From Bacillota bacterium (lineage in GTDB: Bacteria > Bacillota > Clostridia > Christensenellales > SZUA-584), in contig JAEYKW010000037.1 in the NCBI GenBank assembly GCA_023408075.1, positions 1 through 28,438 of the forward strand: DNA of 28,438 bases. The letters are read 5' to 3'. Made by a program: the position numbers and the translations under genes. Positions 21,895-28,438 of the stretch are shown here, in pieces. Each line of letters starts with the position of its first letter. Within the stretch, counting starts at the first letter, position 1. Under the pieces are notes generated by a model. That model did no database searches. It was not told where the DNA came from and was given only the letters and a program-made list of their open reading frames with translations.

Positions 21895-24333
21895 ATGGAA
21901 AAAATACCGCAGGCTCAGCATTCGCATCACACAAAGCGCAAGAATTTTCCAGCTATTGCCGCTTTTGTGCTTGGCATTTTTGTTTTGGCGCTCGGACTCT
22001 TTCATTTTCTGGATTATGCGGCTTTGCGGGACAGGCAGCTGGAGGACCGCGCCCTTGATATTGCGCTCATTGGCAAGGCGCTTATTTCGGCAGATCAGAT
22101 AGAAGCGGCAGTGAGCACCGGCGACAATCAAAGCCTTCAGGACAGCTTAAGCGAGATGAACGGGCAATGGGATGGTGTTTTCGAGACGTTTATCTACACG
22201 CTGAACGGCAGTGAACCCGTATGGCTGGCCGGTTTCGATTCGGCCCTGCCGCCGGATTACACGGAGCAAGTTGTGCAAGCGATTCAAGATAAGGAGCCGC
22301 TCGTGATGAAGCCATCTGCGGGCAGCGAGGAGGGCGGCGTGCTGGCTGCGCTTGGCGGCACCGAGGGGGGGACAACACCTGCCGTGCTGGGCATTCGCTT
22401 TTCATACGGGTGGGACGGCGATTTGGTCTCCAAAGCGGTTTTCGCAGGGATGTTCGTGCTGCTTTCGGAGCTGCTGATTGCGGCCATTTACAGGCTGCAT
22501 AAAAAGAACTGCAGGATAGCGGGAACCAGCGCGGAAATGCGGCACAGAGAATCTGTTTTCAAATCGTTGATCAATTCACTGCCCATGGGCGTTGCCATCG
22601 GGCATGCCGGGGAACGAAATTTCATCACAGCCAATAAACAATTCGCAGATATTTTAGGGATCGAACAGAGCGATCTCACACAAATGACCATTGACGAATT
22701 GCTCAAGGCCGGGGCACAGCAGACGCCCGATCAGCAAGATGCATTGTGTCAGCAAGACGCCATCAGCGGCTATTCTATGGTCAAACAGGTTTCAAAACCG
22801 GACGGACAGTCAGTTTGGATCAACATGTATGTGGCGTCCATGAATCAAGGCGTAAATGATGAAAACCATCTTTGCATTATCGAAGATGTGACGCAGCGCA
22901 CGTTAATGGAAACAGCGCTGCGCGAGAGTGAAAGAAGCAAAGCGGTGATACTCGCGCATTTGCCCGGCATGGCATACCGATGCCGCTGCGACCGTGAATG
23001 GACGATGCTGTTTGTTTCGGAAGGGTGTGAAAAGCTCACGGGATACGCGCCGGAGAGCCTGCTTTACAACGAAGAAATCTCGTTTAACGACTTGATCGTG
23101 ACGGAATACCGGGAAGGGCTGTGGCGCGAATGGGAGCGCATACTCGCATTGAATATTCCGTTTCAGGGCGAGTATGAGATTGTCACCAAAAACGGAGTGC
23201 GCAAGTGGGTGATGGAGATGGGCCAGGGGATATACGACAACGAGGGCAACGTTGTTGCGCTGGAAGGCTTGATCATCGACATGACCGCGAAAAAACTCAG
23301 CGAGGCCCAGATCAAGCATATGAGCGATCACGATTTGCTGACCGGTCTTTATAATCGGAAGTACTTTGAAGAAGAGAAAACAAGGATACGGGATGCCGGA
23401 CGCTTCCCTGTGTCCATCATTATGTCGAATATCAGCGGTGTCCGGCTCATCAACGACGCGTTTGGGTATACGGAGGGCGACCGCGTGATCATTGAAGCGG
23501 CGAGCATCATGAAACGGCGCTGCCGTGAAGCGGATATACTCGCAAGAACCGGCGGCGACGAGTTCAGCCTGCTGCTGCCCGGCACGGATGCCCGCCAGGT
23601 GAGCGAGATTCTGCAGAATATATACGCAGCATGCGACCAATACAACATGATCAATCCGAACCGGCGCTATGATATCAGCCTGACGCTCGGCTGCGGGACG
23701 GCAAATCCCGGAGAGGCGGTTGGGAAGGCGGCCAAAGATGCGGAGGAGAGCTTGCATAACAACAAACTGCTCAACCGCAAAAGCTCGCACAGCACGATAC
23801 TGTCGTCGGTGATGGCCACAATGTTTGAAAGAAGCCAGGAGACGGAGGAACATGCGGAGCGGCTGGGACAGCTGTCCAAATCCATCGGCGAAATGCTGAA
23901 TCTGCCGCAAAAAAATCTGGTGGAGCTTGAATTGTTTTCGATGCTGCACGACATCGGCAAGGTCGGCATTGACGACCACATACTCAACAAGCCCGGCAAG
24001 CTTACCGAAGAGGAATGGGCTGTGATGAAAAAACATCCGGAGATCGGTTACCGCATCGCGATGTCGTCTCCGGAACTGGAGCCGATTGCAGAGTACATTC
24101 TGTCTCATCACGAGCGCTGGGACGGCAAAGGATATCCGCTGGGCCTCAAGGGAGAGAATATTCCGCTGCTGGCGCGTATATTGGCTGTGGCCGATGCTTA
24201 TGACGCGATGACAGAGGATCGCGTATACAGAAAAGCGCTGACCAAGCAGGATGCGCTCGGCGAAATTGAAAGGAACGCGGGCACACAGTTTGACCCGTTT
24301 ATTGCGCAAAAGTTCATTCAAAGCATGAAATGA
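21895..24333 (+). CDS. membrane PAS-PAS-GGDEF-HD-GYP cyclic-di-GMP protein
   Basis: The 812-aa product has TM1 (about 18-39), an extracytoplasmic region (40-175), TM2 (about 177-200), PAS domains (about 220-335 and 343-465), GGDEF (about 470-625) and HD-GYP (about 645-810). GGDEF is intact at 553-557 and is preceded by an RxxD inhibitory site (READ). However, the metal-ligand Asp upstream is Asn512 in IIMSNISG, which should weaken diguanylate cyclase activity. HD-GYP looks complete: HDIGK (His685, Asp686), KKHPEIGY, LSHHERWDGKGYP (746-748 GYP) and DAYDAMTEDRVYR. I therefore predict mainly cyclic-di-GMP hydrolysis. GAGGT precedes the ATG. Confidence 0.92.
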   Translation: MEKIPQAQHSHHTKRKNFPAIAAFVLGIFVLALGLFHFLDYAALRDRQLEDRALDIALIGKALISADQIEAAVSTGDNQSLQDSLSEMNGQWDGVFETFIYTLNGSEPVWLAGFDSALPPDYTEQVVQAIQDKEPLVMKPSAGSEEGGVLAALGGTEGGTTPAVLGIRFSYGWDGDLVSKAVFAGMFVLLSELLIAAIYRLHKKNCRIAGTSAEMRHRESVFKSLINSLPMGVAIGHAGERNFITANKQFADILGIEQSDLTQMTIDELLKAGAQQTPDQQDALCQQDAISGYSMVKQVSKPDGQSVWINMYVASMNQGVNDENHLCIIEDVTQRTLMETALRESERSKAVILAHLPGMAYRCRCDREWTMLFVSEGCEKLTGYAPESLLYNEEISFNDLIVTEYREGLWREWERILALNIPFQGEYEIVTKNGVRKWVMEMGQGIYDNEGNVVALEGLIIDMTAKKLSEAQIKHMSDHDLLTGLYNRKYFEEEKTRIRDAGRFPVSIIMSNISGVRLINDAFGYTEGDRVIIEAASIMKRRCREADILARTGGDEFSLLLPGTDARQVSEILQNIYAACDQYNMINPNRRYDISLTLGCGTANPGEAVGKAAKDAEESLHNNKLLNRKSSHSTILSSVMATMFERSQETEEHAERLGQLSKSIGEMLNLPQKNLVELELFSMLHDIGKVGIDDHILNKPGKLTEEEWAVMKKHPEIGYRIAMSSPELEPIAEYILSHHERWDGKGYPLGLKGENIPLLARILAVADAYDAMTEDRVYRKALTKQDALGEIERNAGTQFDPFIAQKFIQSMK

Positions 24334-24362
24334 GTCTGCGTGAAGGTGTTTGGGAGATGGGT

Positions 24363-27188
24363 ATGAGAAAGATTGTCATTTTTATAATAATCATAGTTTT
24401 CGTTTTGGCGCCGCCTCTGGCTGCACGTGCCGCATCAGACGACAGTGATGATTTTGCGCGGCTTTTGGACGAGCATGGTGCCGTGATTCTTCTGATTGAT
24501 GTGACCGGAGCCATTGTGTATGCCAATGAAGGGGCGGCTTCGTTTTACGGTTATACCACGCAAGAGCTGGAAAGCATGAAAATCACACAGCTCAATACAC
24601 TTTCGCCGGAGGAAACGGCGGCGGAAATGCGTTTGGCTCAAAGAGAACAACGAAACTATTTTATTTTTAAGCATCGGCTGGCGAGCGGAGAGATCCGAAA
24701 TGTTGAGGTTTTTTCCTACCCTGTCACGTATAAAGGAGAAACCTGCCTGTTTTCCATTGTTCATGACACGACGGATAAAGTGCTGCTGGAACAGCGTCAG
24801 GAAGAGATGTGGACGCACTTTCTTATCATCGGCGTCTTTGTGATTATTGTGCTCGTTGTGCTGCTGGCCCTCATAACGGTCAACCACGCAAAGCTCAGGA
24901 AAACAAAAGAAGAGTTTGAGAACATCAATGAGCTCAGACGCACGTTTTTTGATGCCGATGACAGCCTTGTTTACCTGAAAGACGAGAATTTGCACTATGT
25001 GCTGGTCAATAAGGCGCTTGAGGAGTTTTATCAAAAAGCCAGCGAGGACATTATCGGCATCAACGATTACGAACTGACTGAAAATGAATTTGCGGGTTTG
25101 CGCCGTAAAACGGACGAAGCCGTGATAGAAAAGAAAACGAAAATCGTTGACGAGGTGACTTGGGACGGCCATATCTATCAATCGGTTAAGTTTCCTGTGA
25201 AAATGCCGAACGGCAAATATGGCGTCGGTGCATACATCAGAGACATCACCGAGCAGCGGCGCCGTGAAATCAGGCAGAAAAAAGCGCTGGTGCGCAACAA
25301 GATACTTGTCAATGTGATAAGCAAAACCTTTGCCGGCAGGCAGGAGCAGCTTGATTATGTGCTTCAGGAGGCGCTCAAGCTTACGGAAAGCAAGCTCGGC
25401 TATATATTTGTCTATGACGAATCCAAATGCGAGTTTACGATCAGCTCGTGGTCGAAGAACGTTTTGAAAGAGTGCGGAATTAAGGATCAGAAAACAAAGT
25501 ACCGGCTGGAAGAGACGGGCGTCTGGGGGGATGTCGTCCGTCAGCGAAAGCCTTTGATTCTCAATGATTTTACGGCACCGAATCCGTCGAAAAAGGGATA
25601 TCCGGCAGGGCATGTGGCGCTTAACAGATTCATGTCTGTTCCGGTGATCATCGATGAAAAAATCGTTGCGGTCGTCGGCCTTGCCAACAAAGCAAGCGAC
25701 TATGATGTGATGGACGTGTATGAGCTGACGCTGCTTATGAACGGCGTTTGGAATGCGCTGGAACGCAGAGACGCCCAAGACAAGCTGGTGCTGGAACGCA
25801 ATAAATACTGGCAGACGATCGTGTCCATCGGTGACGGCGTCATGGTTGTGGACCGGCAGGGGCACATTGAAATGCTCAATACGGTGGCTCAAAAGCTGAC
25901 GGGATGGACGCAGGAGGAGGCCGTCGGCAAAGCTTACAAGGATGTTTTCCTGCTTTCACATGAAAATGAGAACGAAGAGATCACCGATCCGGTTCAGGCC
26001 GTATTTAACACTGACCGGATACAAGAGATGGAAAACAGTGCCAGACTGACATCAAAAGACGGCCAACGGTACAACCTTGAGGACAGTGCCGCGCCGGTCA
26101 AGGATGAAAACGGGACGACCGTGGGCGTTGTACTGGTTTTCCGGGACGTGACGTATAAAAAAGAGCAAAGGAAGAAGATAGAATATCTGAGTTATCATGA
26201 CTCGCTGACAGGACTTTACAACAGGCGGTTTTTTGAGGAGTCGCTCATGCGTTTGGATACCCAGAGGAACCTCCCGGTGTCCATTATCATGGGCGATGTC
26301 AACGGCCTGAAGCTGACCAACGATATCTTCGGGCATGCTTTTGGCGATGTGCTGCTGCAAAAGGTATCCGAAGTGTTCAGCCGTACCTGCAGAGCGGACG
26401 ATATTATTGCGCGGTGGGGCGGAGACGAATTCGTTGTGCTTTTACCCAAGACGACGGAGAATGAGGCAAACGGTGTGATGAACCGAATCAAAGAAGAGTT
26501 CGCAAAGGTGCAGGTGAAAGCGATCAAGGGCAGCATCTCTTTGGGGTCGCATACCAAAACGACTGCCGCTGAGGATATCGTTGAAGTATTGGACAGAGCG
26601 GAAGGCAACATGTATTTAAGCAAGACGGTAGACCGGGAAACGGTGAAGGGTGAAACGATTAAGGAGATTATCGCGCAGCTTCATACCAATCATCCCGAAG
26701 AAAAAGGCCATGCGGAAAGGGTCGGCGCTTTATGCTATCAAATGGGCAAGATGATGAAGCTTTCGGAGGGCGAGGCGGTAAGGCTCAGATTCGGCGGCCT
26801 TTTGCACGATATCGGCAAAATCACACTGCTGCCCGTACAGGAAGGCACAAAATCGGAGCTGAGCGATAAACGGGAGCATGCCACGGTCGGATACCGCATA
26901 TTGCGCTCGTTTGATGATACGCTGGATCTGGCTGAAGCTGCGCTTTACCACCACGAAAGATGGGACGGCCTTGGGTATCCCAAGGGGATAAAAGAACAGG
27001 AGCTTCCGTTGATTGCACGGGTCGTGGGGATTGCAGATTATTATGACAAGCTCAGGTATCCGGCTGCAGGGACTGAGGCCGAATCGGTGGACGACGCCTT
27101 GCAGGACATACAGGACAACGCAGGCAAGCGCTTTGACCCGCAGATCGCGAGTCTCTTTGTAAAAATGGTCAGGGCAAATGAAGAATAA
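24363..27188 (+). CDS. PAS-TM-PAS-GAF-PAS-GGDEF-HD-GYP cyclic-di-GMP protein
   Basis: The product is 941 aa from the chosen start. A signal-like segment (3-23), an extracytoplasmic PAS (about 31-139), a membrane helix (153-173), cytoplasmic PAS (about 190-300), GAF (about 315-460), PAS (about 470-600), GGDEF (about 610-760) and HD-GYP (about 775-940) follow in order. GGDEF is intact (686-690), with RxxD (RADD) and the metal Asp in MGDVNGLK, so synthesis is likely. HD-GYP keeps HDIGK (815-819), HHERWDGLGYP and IADYYD but lacks the usual PGKL and DRxYR segments. ATG 24363 has GGGAG 6 nt upstream. In-frame ATGs at 24357 and at 24330 (overlapping the previous stop) are alternatives. Confidence 0.9.
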   Translation: MRKIVIFIIIIVFVLAPPLAARAASDDSDDFARLLDEHGAVILLIDVTGAIVYANEGAASFYGYTTQELESMKITQLNTLSPEETAAEMRLAQREQRNYFIFKHRLASGEIRNVEVFSYPVTYKGETCLFSIVHDTTDKVLLEQRQEEMWTHFLIIGVFVIIVLVVLLALITVNHAKLRKTKEEFENINELRRTFFDADDSLVYLKDENLHYVLVNKALEEFYQKASEDIIGINDYELTENEFAGLRRKTDEAVIEKKTKIVDEVTWDGHIYQSVKFPVKMPNGKYGVGAYIRDITEQRRREIRQKKALVRNKILVNVISKTFAGRQEQLDYVLQEALKLTESKLGYIFVYDESKCEFTISSWSKNVLKECGIKDQKTKYRLEETGVWGDVVRQRKPLILNDFTAPNPSKKGYPAGHVALNRFMSVPVIIDEKIVAVVGLANKASDYDVMDVYELTLLMNGVWNALERRDAQDKLVLERNKYWQTIVSIGDGVMVVDRQGHIEMLNTVAQKLTGWTQEEAVGKAYKDVFLLSHENENEEITDPVQAVFNTDRIQEMENSARLTSKDGQRYNLEDSAAPVKDENGTTVGVVLVFRDVTYKKEQRKKIEYLSYHDSLTGLYNRRFFEESLMRLDTQRNLPVSIIMGDVNGLKLTNDIFGHAFGDVLLQKVSEVFSRTCRADDIIARWGGDEFVVLLPKTTENEANGVMNRIKEEFAKVQVKAIKGSISLGSHTKTTAAEDIVEVLDRAEGNMYLSKTVDRETVKGETIKEIIAQLHTNHPEEKGHAERVGALCYQMGKMMKLSEGEAVRLRFGGLLHDIGKITLLPVQEGTKSELSDKREHATVGYRILRSFDDTLDLAEAALYHHERWDGLGYPKGIKEQELPLIARVVGIADYYDKLRYPAAGTEAESVDDALQDIQDNAGKRFDPQIASLFVKMVRANEE

Positions 27189-27238
27189 AGGCCATAAACG
27201 GCGATGAAGCATGACTGATCCTTCAAAAAATATGATAT

Positions 27239-27266
27239 TATGAATGTTATTGTATGAATATTATTG
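27239..27266. repeat. 14-bp tandem repeat upstream of the isomerase gene
   Basis: TATGAATGTTATTG and TATGAATATTATTG are adjacent and match at 13 of 14 positions, ending 16 bp before the start codon. It could be a regulator site or simple AT-rich duplication. Confidence 0.5.
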
Positions 27267-27282
27267 ATTGAAAGGAAAAGCC

Positions 27283-27966
27283 ATGAAAAGATCTGAAATT
27301 AATAAGGCCGTTAAAAAGTTGGAGGCCATGGCCGAAAAATGCGGGTTTAAGCTGCCTCCGTTTTGTGGCTTTTCACCTGATGACTGGACGGATATGGGCA
27401 GCGAGTATGATGAGATCCGCGACAACAAGCTTGGATGGGACATCACGGATTACGGCATGGGCCGCTTTAACGAGATAGGATTTTCTCTGATTACGATAAG
27501 AAACGGCAATGTGAAGAACAGCAAATACGCAAAACCTTATGCCGAAAAGTTGCTGATGCTGCAGGAAGGGCAATATGCGCCCATGCACTTCCATTGGTCA
27601 AAAATGGAGGATATCATCAATCGCGGCGGTGGCAACGTATTGATTCGTGTCTACAATTCCGCGCCGGACGGCGAATTCGATCAAACGGACGTGAAAGTGT
27701 GCATGGACGGCCGGGAATATTTTGTGCCTGCGGGCACGCAGGTGAAGCTTACGCCGGGCGAAAGCATCACCATTTATCCATACCTGTATCATGATTTTTG
27801 TATTGCGGAAGGCACGGGCGATGTGCTGCTCGGAGAGGTTTCCATGTGCAACGATGACGAAAATGATAACAGGTTTTACGAGAGCCTCGGCCGGTTCCCG
27901 ACAATCGAGGAAGACGAGCCTGCATACCGGTTGCTTTGCGGAGAATATCCGAAAGCAAAGGGCTGA
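27283..27966 (+). CDS. D-lyxose/D-mannose ketol-isomerase (cupin)
   Basis: The 227-aa cupin interconverts D-lyxose and D-xylulose, and often D-mannose and D-fructose. Metal ligands are visible as His102, His104 and Glu109 in MHFHWSKMED and His170 in YLYHDF. Other family features are KLPPFCGFSPDDW, YDEIRDNKLGWDITDYG, INRGGGN and GRFPTIEEDEPAYRLLC. ATG 27283 has AAAGGAAAAG just upstream and gives the expected MKRSEINKAV start, so the upstream TTG frame at 27268 is rejected. It stands alone with no sugar transporter or kinase nearby. The exact substrate within the family is uncertain. Confidence 0.92.
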   Translation: MKRSEINKAVKKLEAMAEKCGFKLPPFCGFSPDDWTDMGSEYDEIRDNKLGWDITDYGMGRFNEIGFSLITIRNGNVKNSKYAKPYAEKLLMLQEGQYAPMHFHWSKMEDIINRGGGNVLIRVYNSAPDGEFDQTDVKVCMDGREYFVPAGTQVKLTPGESITIYPYLYHDFCIAEGTGDVLLGEVSMCNDDENDNRFYESLGRFPTIEEDEPAYRLLCGEYPKAKG

Positions 27967-27988
27967 CTTTTTTGAACTGTTTACCGGG

Positions 27989-28028
27989 CAGGGTGGAGCA
28001 ACTTTTTTCACCCTGTTTACTTTTCGGT
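27989..28028 (+). terminator. probable terminator after the isomerase gene
   Basis: CAGGGTG (27989-27995) pairs perfectly with CACCCTG (28009-28015) across a 13-nt loop, followed by TTTACTTTTCGG and, at 28030, TTTTTT. The loop is long, so efficiency is uncertain. Confidence 0.5.
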
Positions 28029-28104
28029 ATTTTTTCATAAGAAACCCAGTTTGATCAGGAGCACAATTTTTTATCGAAAAATATAATAATTTGTGGTTCC
28101 GGTG

Positions 28105-28133
28105 TTGACAAAACAGTTTTGCTTTGATAATAT
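28105..28133 (+). promoter_or_regulatory. tandem promoter P1 of a probable rRNA operon
   Basis: TTGACA (28105-28110) and TAATAT (28128-28133) have a 17-bp spacer. This is the first of three near-consensus promoters spaced about 100-115 bp apart with no open gene after them. Confidence 0.7.
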
Positions 28134-28220
28134 TCAATACTGTGCTCGCAAGACGGGGCAGCGGAAAAAAGGCGGTAAAGACGGGGCGAGAGCGCCGGAA
28201 AAAACCAGCCAAAAACGGAG

Positions 28221-28249
28221 TTGACAAACGCGGTTGCGTCTGGTAACAT
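28221..28249 (+). promoter_or_regulatory. tandem promoter P2 of a probable rRNA operon
   Basis: TTGACA (28221-28226) and TAACAT (28244-28249) have a 17-bp spacer. The surrounding CGGAGTTGACAAACG closely matches P3, suggesting duplication. A perfect hairpin GCGCCG/CGGCGC (28259-28276) follows at the start of the transcript. Confidence 0.7.
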
Positions 28250-28322
28250 ACGAATTCCGCGCCGAGTAAGCGGCGCAGAGCGGGTGACTGAGAACATCGG
28301 GAACCGGCAGAAAAAAACGGTG

Positions 28323-28352
28323 TTGACAAACGGATAAGAAGTTTGTTAATAT
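28323..28352 (+). promoter_or_regulatory. tandem promoter P3 of a probable rRNA operon
   Basis: TTGACA (28323-28328) is followed by TAATAT (28347-28352) after 18 bp. A perfect 7-bp GC-rich hairpin CCACCGC/GCGGTGG with a GAGA loop (28359-28376) follows. Confidence 0.65.
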
Positions 28353-28376
28353 ACAAATCCACCGCGAGAGCGGTGG

Positions 28377-28438
28377 GAGCAGAACCTTGAAAAAATAATC
28401 AGCACTATCAAATAGTAACGCAAGTTTTTGAAGAGGAG
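28377..28438 (+). promoter_or_regulatory. rRNA operon leader with boxA-like element (continues past the window)
   Basis: GAACCTTGAAAA (28382-28393) resembles the boxA/antitermination leader element that precedes 16S rRNA in Firmicutes. The window ends in AAGTTTTTGAAGAGGAG, compatible with a position just before the 16S 5' end, though none of the mature 16S is visible. The identification rests on promoter architecture and this element. Confidence 0.55.

Noticed and set aside
22903..24321. 472-codon minus-strand frame opposite the first GGDEF/HD-GYP gene
   Set aside because: It is the shadow of a gene with intact catalytic motifs, and its own translation has no recognisable domain.
24435..25892. 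485-codon minus-strand frame opposite the second GGDEF/HD-GYP gene
   Set aside because: It is also an antisense shadow. The plus-strand PAS/GAF domains explain the region.
27598..28362. 254-codon minus-strand frame covering the isomerase end and the rrn promoters
   Set aside because: It crosses three strong plus-strand promoters and a terminator, and the translation is low-complexity without a domain.

Overview
The window reads as a chromosomal segment of an anaerobic, probably spore-forming member of the Clostridia (Bacillota). The evidence is an oxygen-sensitive class III ribonucleotide reductase with its activase, the LL-diaminopimelate aminotransferase route to lysine and peptidoglycan, an EFR1-type flavodoxin/ferredoxin, Firmicutes-style Shine-Dalgarno sites, TTGACA/TATAAT promoters with 17-bp spacers, and a signal-less four-LysM protein of spore-coat type. 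Coding DNA is moderately GC-rich and intergenic DNA is AT-rich. I cannot name the genus.

Layout. 1-1273: AT-rich DNA, a strong promoter, a roughly 180-nt leader with hairpins, two small membrane proteins of unknown function and a terminator. 1278-4579: NrdR-like boxes, nrdD, nrdG (overlapping) and a terminator. 4698-9495: a TetR-family regulator with its own operator, then two overlapping half-size ABC exporter-fold genes of the YbtP/YbtQ-IrtA/IrtB kind, with more inverted repeats upstream of them. 9495-11551 (minus strand): a LytTR response regulator and an HPK10/GHKL sensor kinase, convergent with the ABC operon. 11561-12243: a decayed surface-protein gene. 12298-12969: the LysM protein. 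12970-13361: a structured, terminator-bearing leader, then dapL and the EFR1 gene. 15557-17110: an SseB-like protein with a pure His/Asp/Cys insert, a small lipoprotein and a coupled 84-aa protein. 17220-21325: sbcD and sbcC. 21326-21894: non-coding DNA with dispersed palindromic repeats. 21895-27188: two consecutive multidomain GGDEF/HD-GYP cyclic-di-GMP proteins. 27283-27966: a D-lyxose/D-mannose isomerase-type cupin. 28105-28438: three tandem promoters and a boxA-like leader, most likely the upstream region of an rRNA operon whose 16S gene begins just past the window end.

Most protein genes are housekeeping or signalling genes. nrdDG supplies deoxynucleotides anaerobically, dapL makes the lysine/peptidoglycan precursor, and SbcCD processes DNA hairpins and ends. 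The TetR/ABC block and the LytTR two-component pair look like environmental-response modules, and the GGDEF/HD-GYP pair handles cyclic di-GMP. The least explained parts are the leader plus two-gene membrane cassette at 295-1203, the His/Asp/Cys insert in the SseB-like protein, the attenuator-like region before dapL, the inverted repeats around the TetR/ABC operon and the repeat cluster at 21407-21588. I saw no CRISPR array, no intact insertion sequence and no tRNA gene.
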